Source: Phycisphaerales bacterium UBA7800 (GTDB lineage Bacteria > Planctomycetota > Phycisphaerae > Phycisphaerales > Phycisphaeraceae). From it: 26,582 nt of DNA. Below the pieces are notes generated by a model that saw only the letters and a list, made by a program, of their open reading frames with translations, ran no database searches and was not told the origin of the DNA. This document shows, one piece after another, positions 1-8,260 of this stretch. The position numbers and the translations under genes were made by a program. Numbering within the stretch: position 1 is the first letter of the stretch; each line of letters begins with the position of its first letter. Location of the stretch: NCBI GenBank assembly GCA_002480565.1, contig DLCK01000025.1, forward strand, positions 1-26,582, written 5' to 3'.

Positions 1-47
1 CCATCGCAAGGACAATAAAAAGAGTGAAAAAATCTTTGCATGAGAAG

Positions 48-75
48 TTGACCCCGGATCAGGCAGGGATAAGAT
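48..75 (+). promoter_or_regulatory. Putative promoter of the LacI-family gene
   Basis: A TTGACC -35 box (48-53), a 16-base spacer and a TAAGAT -10-like box (70-75) would start transcription near position 82. That is just upstream of the palindromic operator and the Shine-Dalgarno AGGAG at 105-109. The match is by eye against the sigma-70 consensus: the -35 is 5/6 and the -10 only 4/6. Confidence 0.4.
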
Positions 76-84
76 TTAACACTT

Positions 85-99
85 GTGATAATTTATCAC
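85..99. promoter_or_regulatory. Palindromic operator, probable LacI-family autoregulatory site
   Basis: GTGATAATTTATCAC is a perfect 15-bp palindrome (two 7-bp arms around a central T). It lies 20 bases before the ATG of the LacI-family gene, immediately downstream of the predicted transcription start. LacI/GalR regulators bind palindromes of this size and often repress their own gene. The link to this particular regulator rests on position only. Confidence 0.6.
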
Positions 100-118
100 A
101 TATCAGGAGATCGCCCCA

Positions 119-1222
119 ATGAGTGTCACCTTGGCCGACATCGCACAGAAAGCTCAAGTCAGTCCCATGACTGCATCACGTGCATTGCGTGGGATCGGTC
201 GAGTCAATGCTCAGACGCGCGAGCATGTCTTAAGCGTTGCCAAGGAGCTTGGGTATTACCGGGTTCAAGGCACAGTTCTCCCACCACGGATTCGCAAGGG
301 CACTTCGGATCACTGTCTTAAAGTGTTGTTGCCAGTATTTGTGGACGTCTCAGAACCACAGATGTCCGAGCGAGCGATTAACAGTCTGTTTCGCGCGGTC
401 AAAGATTACCTGGATCAAGCCAATGGCAAATGGTGTGTCGAGTGTTTCAATGACATCGAACAACTCGAAAAACGCTGGGACAAAATTCGCAGCCATGGCA
501 TTGTCGTCCGTCAACCCCTGCCCCGTGACTGGGTCACCCGACTGACTAAACTCGCACCAGTGGTGTATATGACGCCTCAGGATATTCACGACAATGTCGA
601 TGCGGTCGTTTCTCACGAAGCCCGCACAACCACACAGATACTTAACCATCTACGCGATCACGGCCACGAGCACATTGCATGGATCGGTATTAAAGATACG
701 AATCGACAGGATGTGAAGTATTCGCATTACATGGATGGCGAATCACTGTTTCACCAGCGAATCGCATCGACACATGCTTCAACACTCGCGGCATGGTGGA
801 TGCTCATGGGACTCGACGAGCTGCCATGTCCCGACAACATGATCATTCTCAAACGCGATTGGGAAAAGGCATCAATTGAGCAAATCGCAGAGCAGGCGTT
901 AGACCAAGCGATGCAACTCTCGCCTCGACCCACTGCCATCGTCCCCGCATCAGATTCGCTGGCTAACGCCATGATCAAAATCGCAGAATCGCGTGGCATG
1001 AACATACCAGACGACCTGAGTTTCATGACCTATGGGGGCATGCCCGTCGAAGACCTGCTCGACGAACGATTGACCTGTGTGGCATTACGCAAACAAGACA
1101 CCGGTTCAGCCATTGTCGAACTCATCGAACGCCGCATGGCCAACCCCGACGCCATTGCCTTGAGTATGAAATTCCAGGGCACAATCGTTAAAGGCAAGAC
1201 TGTTAGAGACATCCGAAAATAA
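119..1222 (+). CDS. LacI/GalR-family transcriptional regulator
   Basis: This 367-residue cytoplasmic DNA-binding protein has the classical LacI helix-turn-helix at residues 4-48: VTLADIAQKAQVSPMTASRA, then a hinge-helix-like segment ending in AKELGYY. A periplasmic-binding-protein-like effector domain fills residues about 65-360. Length and layout are normal for the family. The ATG has a good Shine-Dalgarno (AGGAG, 9-base spacing) and lies just behind a perfect palindrome that fits an autoregulatory operator. Downstream on the same strand are a pseudopilin, a secreted BNR-repeat protein and a secreted mutarotase-like protein, so the ligand is probably a sugar or oligosaccharide released from the glycan they act on. 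The ligand itself cannot be read from the sequence. Confidence 0.9.
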   Translation: MSVTLADIAQKAQVSPMTASRALRGIGRVNAQTREHVLSVAKELGYYRVQGTVLPPRIRKGTSDHCLKVLLPVFVDVSEPQMSERAINSLFRAVKDYLDQANGKWCVECFNDIEQLEKRWDKIRSHGIVVRQPLPRDWVTRLTKLAPVVYMTPQDIHDNVDAVVSHEARTTTQILNHLRDHGHEHIAWIGIKDTNRQDVKYSHYMDGESLFHQRIASTHASTLAAWWMLMGLDELPCPDNMIILKRDWEKASIEQIAEQALDQAMQLSPRPTAIVPASDSLANAMIKIAESRGMNIPDDLSFMTYGGMPVEDLLDERLTCVALRKQDTGSAIVELIERRMANPDAIALSMKFQGTIVKGKTVRDIRK

Positions 1223-1305
1223 CGTCTGAAAACCAGCGATTAACACTAAGTTTATTATTGCATCACTATCAATTTTGATTCTGTATCTATATGAAATGGA
1301 ATGCT

Positions 1306-2079
1306 ATGAATACACAATCGACTATTCGTAAAAAAGCTTTCACACTCATCGAACTGCTGGTAGTGATTTCGATCATTTCGTTACTCATTTCCATTCTGCT
1401 CCCAGCACTCAGCAAGGCACGAGAAGCGGCACAGATCACGCGCTGCGGGGGGAATCTCCGTCAGGTCGGCATCAGTGCTAACGCCTATTGCATTGACTTT
1501 CGTGATTACCTTCCCCCCTTCCCATTATTTAAATCTCCTTACGATAAACCAACCGATGACAAATACTATTCATTACTTTTATCCACACCTGGGGGTACGC
1601 CAACCTATTACTATATGGGGAGATTAGTAGCCACAGGTTACTTACCTAATGTCGATGTGTTGTACTGTCCCACAGCAACAGGGCGACATGCCCGTAATAT
1701 GTTCAGCCCCACCAGCTATACACTTGGTGGATATAAATTACGACCCGTACGCCCCCTGCCATCAGGAGAAGCAGCAGTCATCCCCCCCGTTGAAGAAGTC
1801 GGCACGGCCAATGCATTTTTGAAAATTGATCTCATGCCAGCACGTGCGATTTTAAGTGATCTAACCAACTACGAAACCAGTACAGGCATCGGCTTTGCCT
1901 CCGTCGGTACAGCCAATACTGAACACTCAAGCAAAGGCTTTCAAGTCCTCTATGGAGATGGGAGTGTCACCATTGACGGTAGTGGCCGATGGCGATTCCA
2001 TGGCGGGACCGAATGGCCTTGGTGGCGCATCTCATCATCAAGCACCAGCGGCTGGGATCGCATCCCCTTTTATCCTTAA
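1306..2079 (+). CDS. Type II secretion/type IV pilin-like pseudopilin (prepilin N-terminal cleavage/methylation domain)
   Basis: About 257 residues. A short basic leader ending in KKA is followed by FTLIELLVVIS and a hydrophobic helix to about residue 35. This is the class III prepilin signal recognised by prepilin peptidase; Ala rather than the usual Gly precedes the cleavage site. The C-terminal part holds an H-x10-DG stretch (HSSKGFQVLYGDGSV), resembling the H-X9-DG ending of planctomycete pseudopilins of the DUF1559 type. An in-frame ATG at 1291 would add five residues; 1306 is preferred because TGGA precedes it at suitable spacing. It lies between the LacI regulator and the BNR protein. 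The globular domain is clearly different from the three pseudopilins at 8261-12785. Export and membrane insertion are inferred from family knowledge. Confidence 0.85.
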   Translation: MNTQSTIRKKAFTLIELLVVISIISLLISILLPALSKAREAAQITRCGGNLRQVGISANAYCIDFRDYLPPFPLFKSPYDKPTDDKYYSLLLSTPGGTPTYYYMGRLVATGYLPNVDVLYCPTATGRHARNMFSPTSYTLGGYKLRPVRPLPSGEAAVIPPVEEVGTANAFLKIDLMPARAILSDLTNYETSTGIGFASVGTANTEHSSKGFQVLYGDGSVTIDGSGRWRFHGGTEWPWWRISSSSTSGWDRIPFYP

Positions 2080-2167
2080 GCATCACACACTACCGATGTA
2101 TTCTTAATTCAGCATAAATACTTTCAAACAACACGTATCAATCGCATTTTGCAGTTGGAGATTTACT

Positions 2168-4348
2168 ATGCCTAAACGGCTACTTACTTTCGCTCTATGT
2201 ATGTTCATTGCATCACTGTGCAACCAACCAACACCTTTACACGCACAACAAAACAGTCCATTGGTCACAATCGACTTTGAATCTGACAAGTTAGATATAC
2301 CTGCCAGTGAACTTGGCTGGACCAAACGCTATGGCAATGGTAATCCGACGCAATGGAAAACCAGCAAACCAGCACACAAAGGCAATACCAGTAACACTGT
2401 CCTGAACATAGGCGGAGCTGACGTCCAAAGTCTCCTGCCTCTTGCATTAACTCAACCCATTAGTCCTGACACACGCTTAATCACAATCAGTTGTCAATTG
2501 CACGGCTCAGTTCTCTCAGGCAATGCCCAACCACTGCGTCTTGCGATTGCATCCACAGACCTTAAGGGTATCACCCCTTTCTTTGGCATGACCACTGATC
2601 GCAGCAGCGATGGCGGTAAAATGGACCTGCTACGTTTCTATGTAGGTGACAATACATCCTCGGATACGGTCATCCCCAATCACTGGTATGAATTGCAATT
2701 AGTCATCAAAGTCGACCCCGACCATCCAACAGCGTGTCGTGCGACTTTGTTTTATAGAAACCTCAGTGACAACGATGCGGATTTCAAAATTGCAACCGGT
2801 ATGAAGAATGTTGAATTTGTCATGCGTAAAAATGCCATGCCCAATCACTGGGGACATTGGCAACTCCGTGGTAGCTATGGTGGCCAAGTCGACAACCTGC
2901 AAATCAGTATCGGCACAGGCGCAGTGAACATGCAGCAAGCTTCAGTTCCATGGACACCTTCGGAATTGCCCGGTGGCCCGGTCTTTTCACCCATCACCCA
3001 TCAAAAAGACTGGATTAGTGAACGTGATATTTATGGTTATAAACCAGCCTTTATCCCAAACCCCGTAAGTTTCGACCAGAACAATATCCCCTATATGCGT
3101 CAGGGATATCATTTCCAATCTGGCAAAAAACAAATCCGACGCCATCCCGTTGCGATTCAAACACTCGCAACCAACGGTCAATGGGAAAAGATTTTTTTTA
3201 CAGCAGGTGTACTTGATAAGTATTCCTGGTGGGATGGCAATATGCACACTGGCTCCTTTGCCAACGAACGCATTACTTTTGATAAAGACAATAGTCTCTA
3301 CACCATCATCGATGCTCAACGATCCAACATTGGGAAAGTCTACCTTTGCTACCGCGACAAATCGGATAGCACATGGCAGTATTATCCTTTGCCAATGGGT
3401 TGGACGGCTTTGGAAACCTATGACGGACACAATGCCATTGAACAACCGCCAGCAATTTTGTCTATGACCGACAAAGTCCTGCGATTGATACTGCCTAGTA
3501 AAACTGATGATGGCAAACTTAAACTCTCAGCACCGGTTCTCATTGCCACAGATTCTCTGCTGGTTCCCAATCACTCCGGTGGAGCCAACAGTTGTCTTAC
3601 CGTCAACGGCAAGACCTATGTTGCCTGGGCAAGTGACACCCCCATTGAAGGGCAGGAAGGCACACCCCAATACATCGCAGTATACGACCATGCCACAGAA
3701 AAACTCTCCAAACCTGTCTTGCTGGGAGTCTGCGGACATGGCAAGCCAGACAATCACAACCTTCCTGGCATCACCATCGACAGTAAAGGCATTTTACATA
3801 TTGTCCTTGGCGCACATCACAATCAATTCAAATATACACACTCTCTTAAACCGTATGACATTACAAGCTGGAGTGAAGTCAAACCCTTTGGCAAGCCCAA
3901 AAACATGACCAAGTGGGGTTCATATACATATGTATCACTTCTCTGCGATGCCGATGATACGCTGCACGTTGTCGGACGCTGGGCGGGAGCGGGTTACTAT
4001 TTCCGTTTAGTATATATGAGAAAATTAGCTGGTCAGGATTGGGAGCCTCATAAGTATTTAATGGTTCCCTTCCGAAATATGTACAGCTGTTGGTATCACA
4101 AAATGTCTTTGGATCGTCAAGGCCGATTGTTCCTCAGTTATATCTACTATGCCAACCAACTCAGTGATGCACAGCTTGAAAGTTACAAAGCCAAATGGCC
4201 CGATGAAACACCCACCGATGTGACTCAACATGCAGGCAACTGGCGTTGGGGTTTAACACCCCATGATCCGGGCATGCTTGTCAGTGATGACAAAGGCGAT
4301 TCATGGCATCTGGCAACAACTGCGGACTTTCAGGTAGAAAACAAATAA
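2168..4348 (+). CDS. Secreted BNR_4 repeat protein, candidate polysaccharide lyase or glycan-binding protein
   Basis: 726 residues with a Sec signal peptide (1-26, ending LHA before QQ). Residues about 30-250 look like a beta-sandwich of the concanavalin/LamG type. Residues about 290-720 resemble the BNR_4 beta-propeller: ANERITFDKDNSLYTII, GHNAIEQPP, NHSGGANSCL, GHGKPDNHNLPGITIDSKG and HHNQFKYTHS, with an Asp-box-like SDDKGDSW near the C-terminus. This propeller is shared by ulvan and related polysaccharide lyases (PL24/PL25-type), where conserved His, Tyr and Arg residues are catalytic; several conserved His are present here. The ATG has GGAG seven bases upstream. The next gene begins five bases after the stop, so the pair is probably cotranscribed. 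The substrate is unknown and true lyase activity is an inference. Confidence 0.75.
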   Translation: MPKRLLTFALCMFIASLCNQPTPLHAQQNSPLVTIDFESDKLDIPASELGWTKRYGNGNPTQWKTSKPAHKGNTSNTVLNIGGADVQSLLPLALTQPISPDTRLITISCQLHGSVLSGNAQPLRLAIASTDLKGITPFFGMTTDRSSDGGKMDLLRFYVGDNTSSDTVIPNHWYELQLVIKVDPDHPTACRATLFYRNLSDNDADFKIATGMKNVEFVMRKNAMPNHWGHWQLRGSYGGQVDNLQISIGTGAVNMQQASVPWTPSELPGGPVFSPITHQKDWISERDIYGYKPAFIPNPVSFDQNNIPYMRQGYHFQSGKKQIRRHPVAIQTLATNGQWEKIFFTAGVLDKYSWWDGNMHTGSFANERITFDKDNSLYTIIDAQRSNIGKVYLCYRDKSDSTWQYYPLPMGWTALETYDGHNAIEQPPAILSMTDKVLRLILPSKTDDGKLKLSAPVLIATDSLLVPNHSGGANSCLTVNGKTYVAWASDTPIEGQEGTPQYIAVYDHATEKLSKPVLLGVCGHGKPDNHNLPGITIDSKGILHIVLGAHHNQFKYTHSLKPYDITSWSEVKPFGKPKNMTKWGSYTYVSLLCDADDTLHVVGRWAGAGYYFRLVYMRKLAGQDWEPHKYLMVPFRNMYSCWYHKMSLDRQGRLFLSYIYYANQLSDAQLESYKAKWPDETPTDVTQHAGNWRWGLTPHDPGMLVSDDKGDSWHLATTADFQVENK

Positions 4349-4353
4349 CACAA

Positions 4354-5298
4354 ATGAACAGTCAAACCCACTACGCCCTGGCAAGTCTGCTGATCATGAT
4401 CACTGCAACCTTCAGTCAAGTCCATGCTGACACCTTACATGACACACATACACTGCGGTTACAACGCAGCCAGTTTATTGTGGATATCATCGTCCAGCCG
4501 GACTACCTGATCAAAGAATTCGGGCCACGATTTGACCGAACTGCAACAGTCAAACAAGTCACTCTCAATGGCAAGAGTTTTCTAATCCACGCAGGACTCA
4601 GTGACGAATTTGGCTTGCATGGCATGGGGCTTCGTGCATTTTCCAAAGCGGACATGAAGACGGACTTCATCAAGATTGGTGTAGGACGGCTACTGCGTGA
4701 TGATCCGGGAAGATATGACTTTTCACATCACTATCCAATTAAAACACTGGCTCCAGTCCATGTAGAAAGTCAATCCACTTCACATGTCACAATCAGCCAG
4801 AAAGTGGAAGACGAAAGTTATGGTTACGACTATGAAAAAACCTATCGCATTTCAGACGACTCACCCACTTTGACAATTGAATATACCTTAACCAACACCG
4901 GCAAACGTACTCTGCTCATCGAGCAGTACAACCACAACTGGTTCAACTTTGCCAACACTCCCATTGACCAGGCATACCATGTACAAACCGGTTTTGAGAT
5001 CAATTGCCGAAAGTGGCCATGGTTTTCTCAAAATGGTAAACACCTGTCACTCAATCAAGCCATCACAAGTGGAAGTTACACACCCTCAAGCAGCAGCTCA
5101 ACGCCTCAGAACAATTGGCTCAAACTCAGCCACAGTGTCACCGGCATGAACGTGACTGTCACTGGCGACTTCCCGGCCGGACTCCTGGGTTTTTTCGCGC
5201 AACAGGATGCCATTTGCCCGGAAGTGCATATGACTCAATTTCTCTCAGCCTATCAAAAATGGACATGGAAGCGGACGTATCGGTTTGATGCACCTTAA
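4354..5298 (+). CDS. Secreted galactose-mutarotase-like (aldose-1-epimerase fold) protein
   Basis: 314 residues from the ATG five bases after the upstream stop. The open frame extends 17 codons further upstream, but the shorter form starts with a clean signal peptide (residues 1-25, ending VHA before DT). The mature part is beta-rich and reads like the galactose mutarotase-like superfamily: early FGPRFDRTATVKQVTLNGK, then YRISDDSPTLTIEYTLTNTG and EQYNHNWF. The canonical epimerase His/Glu pair could not be confirmed, so it may bind or process sugars without being a true epimerase. Tight coupling to the BNR protein suggests both handle the same extracytoplasmic glycan. Confidence 0.6.
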   Translation: MNSQTHYALASLLIMITATFSQVHADTLHDTHTLRLQRSQFIVDIIVQPDYLIKEFGPRFDRTATVKQVTLNGKSFLIHAGLSDEFGLHGMGLRAFSKADMKTDFIKIGVGRLLRDDPGRYDFSHHYPIKTLAPVHVESQSTSHVTISQKVEDESYGYDYEKTYRISDDSPTLTIEYTLTNTGKRTLLIEQYNHNWFNFANTPIDQAYHVQTGFEINCRKWPWFSQNGKHLSLNQAITSGSYTPSSSSSTPQNNWLKLSHSVTGMNVTVTGDFPAGLLGFFAQQDAICPEVHMTQFLSAYQKWTWKRTYRFDAP

Positions 5299-5393
5299 TG
5301 GTTATCATAATTCATAAGGTAAATCAGGTCGCAAGCACGCAGCTAAATGCACCCGTCAATACACAAATCGGACAATTCGCTAACATGTGTCGC

Positions 5394-6404
5394 ATGAATC
5401 CACTTACCCACATGCAATGGATAGGCGACGCAGCGACTGGCTACCTTCGCCTTTTGGACCAGACCCAGTTACCTGAAACCGAAGTCTACATCGACTGTAA
5501 AGACGTGCAGACGGTTTGGGATGCGATTAAACGTTTATCAGTTCGCGGCGCACCAGCCATTGGGATCAGTGCTGCATATGGCTTGGTGATTGCTGCACAG
5601 AAAAACACCTTCATTGAATCAGCGGATCATCTGGCCAGCAGTCGTCCTACTGCGGTGAACCTGTTCTGGGCGATTGATCGGATGAAAAAAGTTTCACCCT
5701 GTACGCCTGAAGTCTTACTGGCTGAAGCGATCAAAATTCATGAGGAAGACCGGGCGATGTGTCGGGCGATTGGCGAACATGCCGTCGGACTCATCGAAGC
5801 ATTACCCGCTGACAAACGGGGTGTGCTGACGCATTGCAATGCCGGCGCCCTTGCCACCGGTGGGATTGGTACAGCGACGGCACCGATGTACGTGGCCCAC
5901 GAAAAAGGCCTGAACTTCAAGGTCTATGCCGACGAAACCCGTCCCCTGCTTCAAGGCGCGCGACTCACCACGTTTGAACTTCAGGAAGCAGGTATTGATG
6001 TGACGCTCATCTGTGACAACATGGCTGCTCAGGTCATGCGTGAAGGCAAGATCGGCATGGTCATCACCGGAGCCGACCGCATCACCGCCAATGGTGATGC
6101 TGCCAACAAAATCGGCACGTATGGTGTTGCCATCCTCGCCAAGCATCACGGTATCCCGTTTTATGTTGCCGCCCCCAGCAGCACGTTTGATTTCAAACTC
6201 ACCAACGGTGATCAAATCCCCATCGAACAACGTGCCAGTGAAGAGATCACCGAAGGCTTTGGCAAACGCACGGCCCCGCTCAATGCTCAGACTTATTCAC
6301 CGGCATTCGATGCCACCCCCGCAGAGTTGATCGCCGGACTGATCACCGAAAAAGGCATCATCAGCCCGGTCACCACGGAGAATATCAAGAAAGTGTTGGG
6401 GTAA
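5394..6404 (+). CDS. mtnA: S-methyl-5-thioribose-1-phosphate isomerase
   Basis: Converts methylthioribose-1-phosphate to methylthioribulose-1-phosphate in the methionine salvage pathway, in the cytoplasm. Family signatures are intact: VRGAPAIGISAAYG, THCNAGALATGG with the catalytic Cys148, YADETRPLLQGARLT, and GADRITANGDAANKIGTY with the catalytic Asp228. The 80-residue Cys-Asp spacing equals that of the Bacillus enzyme (Cys160/Asp240). The frame is open back to an ATG at 5298 overlapping the previous stop, but the extra 32 residues look unstructured and precede the usual family start. A weak promoter-like TTGATG-15-CATAAT (5285-5311) covers that ATG, so 5394 (336 residues) is preferred. No other salvage genes are adjacent. 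Confidence 0.95.
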   Translation: MNPLTHMQWIGDAATGYLRLLDQTQLPETEVYIDCKDVQTVWDAIKRLSVRGAPAIGISAAYGLVIAAQKNTFIESADHLASSRPTAVNLFWAIDRMKKVSPCTPEVLLAEAIKIHEEDRAMCRAIGEHAVGLIEALPADKRGVLTHCNAGALATGGIGTATAPMYVAHEKGLNFKVYADETRPLLQGARLTTFELQEAGIDVTLICDNMAAQVMREGKIGMVITGADRITANGDAANKIGTYGVAILAKHHGIPFYVAAPSSTFDFKLTNGDQIPIEQRASEEITEGFGKRTAPLNAQTYSPAFDATPAELIAGLITEKGIISPVTTENIKKVLG

Positions 6405-6419
6405 GCCCCGGAAGTTTCA

Positions 6420-6452
6420 GATTTCGGATTTTAAAATTTCGAATTTCGAATC
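6420..6452. repeat. AT-rich ATTTCG/CGAATTT repeat, possible dispersed intergenic element
   Basis: The gap between mtnA and the small membrane protein holds ATTTCGGATTTTAAAATTTC followed by GAATTTCGAATC. It is built from iterated ATTTCG and its complement, with the short palindromes TTAAAATT-like and TTCGAA. It resembles the low-complexity intergenic elements found in many copies in some planctomycete genomes, but only this one copy is visible here. Confidence 0.4.
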
Positions 6453-6478
6453 GGCTTGACATCTTACCGGAGGCACAA

Positions 6479-6820
6479 ATGAATAAACACGATTGGCTGT
6501 GGATCGGCTTGAAACTTTCAGGCCTGTATTGCTTGATCAAAACCGTATTGGCGATACCGCATTTATTGGGCGGTTTACTGGCGATGTCTCTTTTCTGGGA
6601 TTACTTCACGACCCGCGATCCCGATTCAACAGATCGTCTGGTAACAACGTTTATCAAAGCCAACGGTGCAAGCTCAGGTACAGCGGCATTACAATTCGTC
6701 GTCTGCGGTTTCTTTGCATACTATCTCATCAAACGCACGGATCGCGTGTTGAAATGGCTTTGCAAAAAAGATGAAATGACCGCGCCCGATCAAACCGTTA
6801 CGCCTGCCCCCGGGGGTTAA
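6479..6820 (+). CDS. Small two-helix membrane protein of unknown function
   Basis: 113 residues, with a good Shine-Dalgarno (CCGGAGG) eight bases before the ATG. Two hydrophobic segments are visible: residues about 8-42 (WLWIGLKLSGLYCLIKTVLA and onward) and about 68-84 (ALQFVVCGFFAYYLI). A hydrophilic loop with DPDST joins them, and the tail is basic then proline-rich (KRTDRVLKWLCKKDE, ending TPAPGG). No family recognised. The stop codon lies in the loop of a GC-rich hairpin that probably terminates the transcript. The gene converges with the Y-family polymerase and shows no functional link to mtnA upstream. Confidence 0.7.
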   Translation: MNKHDWLWIGLKLSGLYCLIKTVLAIPHLLGGLLAMSLFWDYFTTRDPDSTDRLVTTFIKANGASSGTAALQFVVCGFFAYYLIKRTDRVLKWLCKKDEMTAPDQTVTPAPGG

Positions 6821-6835
6821 AACCCCACGGGCTTT
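6806..6835 (+). terminator. GC-rich hairpin between convergent genes, probable terminator
   Basis: GCCCCCGGGG (6806-6815) can pair with CCCCACGGGC (6823-6832) as two 4-bp GC stems around a two-base mismatch, with the loop GTTAAAA containing the TAA stop of the membrane protein. A short TTT follows. The near-symmetry and the position between convergent genes suggest it could work in both directions. Confidence 0.55.
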
Positions 6836-6878
6836 AGTTCCAAGACGGTGACATCGGGTTGGGTCATTAAGTTTATAA

Positions 6879-8111
6879 TCAATCCCAATCCGACTCCTTG
6901 GGGACTTGGGTGAAACTGATTCGTGTTGGAGCCGACTCCTGAGCGCCCCACATTGCGCCGTGGAAGACGGCATGGCGGCCGTACTTTTTGTCGATCTGAT
7001 CCATCGCCTGAGCAAGCTTGGCATGTTTCCGCGGTTCTTCAAACAACGAGGGTGCGACCGAGCCTTCGGGAACCATGTCGTACAACACCACGCACACCTG
7101 CACCGGCACGCCAAGGTGTCGCCCAGGCCAAAGCTCGGTCATGCGTTGGACCATCGTCAAGGTGTCATTGGTTCCCCCGGAAGCTCCCAGCGATGTTTTG
7201 ACGGTCCATCGTGGTGCGTCGGTATGCTTGACGGTCATTTCCATATGCATAGCCCAGTAGCCCAAGGTGCGCATGCGCGTCGCTGCCTTGTGGATCATGC
7301 GTGCCATGACACTGCGGGCACCGTGATCCGTGCGATACCTGGGAGCGAGCACATGCGAGTGACTGACCGTGCGGCGATGGGTCGCGCGGGAGGGTAAATC
7401 ATGGCCATGAATCTGCGCCCACCAGATGTCGGCCATGACTTTGCTTTCCCATATTTGCTGGAACTTTTTGAGTGACAGTTGGCAGAGTTGCTCGACGGTC
7501 TTGATGCCATGGCGTTCGAGGCGTCGACTCATGCCTTTGCCGATACCTGGCAGATCACGGAGTGCCAGCGGGTAGAGTTTTTGCGGGATTTCTTCAGGGA
7601 GGATTGCCACCAACCCGTCGGGCTTTTGCATGTCGGTTCCGACTTTGGCTAGCCAGCGATTGGGTGCCAGGCCGATGGAGCATCGGACGTATCGCCCCAC
7701 TGCGCGCCAGATGGCATTCTTGACTTTGTTGGCCAGCGCCAATGCCTGAGCGGGTTGGCGTTCATCGCCCATGAGTTTGCCATACATCTCATCGATGGAG
7801 CAGATTTCATCGACATGCAGGCAGCTTTCGACAGCATCGACAATCCGGTGGTGGTACTGGGTGTAGAGCCGTGGCCGGGCGAGGACGAGTTGGATACTGG
7901 GGCAGATATCCTTGGCCTGCATCACGGATGTGCCGGTTTTGACGCCGACCCACTTGGCTTCGTAGCTTGCAGCAATGCAGCAGGTATGCGTGGTGTCGGT
8001 GGGGATCACACCGACGGGACGACCGCGCAGAGCTGGATTCTCCTGCTGCTCCACGGAGGCGAAGTAGGAATTCATATCAACATACAGGTATCGCAGAGGG
8101 CCGTTGGACAT
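6879..8111 (-). CDS. Y-family DNA polymerase (DinB/UmuC-like translesion polymerase)
   Basis: 410 residues from the ATG at 8111; a TTG at 8138 would add nine residues. The family motifs are in order: YVDMNSYFASVE with metal-binding Asp12, the ASYEAKWVGVKTGTSV nucleotide-binding region, CSIDEMYG with catalytic Asp107/Glu108, the GLAPNRWLAKVGTDMQKPDG region, and a helix-hairpin-helix LPGIGKGMSRRLERHGI. A little-finger domain follows to the C-terminus. The enzyme copies past DNA lesions with low fidelity. No clear C-terminal beta-clamp-binding peptide is visible and no imuA or dnaE2 partner is adjacent. It stands alone, convergent with the small membrane protein, and a possible hairpin separates it from the pseudopilin upstream. 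Confidence 0.9.
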   Translation of the reverse strand: MSNGPLRYLYVDMNSYFASVEQQENPALRGRPVGVIPTDTTHTCCIAASYEAKWVGVKTGTSVMQAKDICPSIQLVLARPRLYTQYHHRIVDAVESCLHVDEICSIDEMYGKLMGDERQPAQALALANKVKNAIWRAVGRYVRCSIGLAPNRWLAKVGTDMQKPDGLVAILPEEIPQKLYPLALRDLPGIGKGMSRRLERHGIKTVEQLCQLSLKKFQQIWESKVMADIWWAQIHGHDLPSRATHRRTVSHSHVLAPRYRTDHGARSVMARMIHKAATRMRTLGYWAMHMEMTVKHTDAPRWTVKTSLGASGGTNDTLTMVQRMTELWPGRHLGVPVQVCVVLYDMVPEGSVAPSLFEEPRKHAKLAQAMDQIDKKYGRHAVFHGAMWGAQESAPTRISFTQVPKESDWD

Positions 8112-8179
8112 CCCTAAACAATACCGAACAAAATCCAAAAATCAAGAGCCTTTTCAACAGGTTTCTCAAACCATTTTCA

Positions 8180-8201
8180 AGCTCTTGGCAAAGCAAGAGT
8201 T
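8180..8201 (-). terminator. Possible hairpin downstream of pseudopilin A
   Basis: AGCTCTTG and CAAGAGTT form an 8-bp stem (one G-T wobble) around the loop GCAAAG. The hairpin lies 60 bases beyond the stop of the minus-strand pseudopilin and 69 bases before the polymerase ATG, where a terminator would separate the two. The minus strand has only a short A/T-rich run after it, so this is weak. Confidence 0.3.
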
Positions 8202-8260
8202 GGGGATAAGACCAAGATGATACTGCTCGTTGGAGTACGTTCACATCAGACAGGCATATC

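Noticed and set aside
1250..1280. Stretch TTATTGCATCACTATCAATT resembling the AraC promoter block upstream of the first pseudopilin
   Set aside because: Alignment needs gaps and lacks a -35 box at the right distance; too weak to call a fourth copy.
2987..3445. Minus-strand open frame of 152 codons inside the BNR gene
   Set aside because: It overlaps a well-supported coding region fully and shows no domain, signal peptide or start context.
5802..6230. Long minus-strand open frame inside mtnA
   Set aside because: It is the reverse-frame shadow of a strongly conserved enzyme; no ribosome site and no recognisable protein features.
6456..6461. Perfect TTGACA -35 consensus upstream of the small membrane protein
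   Set aside because: A matching -10 would fall at or beyond the ATG at 6479, overlapping the Shine-Dalgarno; no such box is present at the right spacing.
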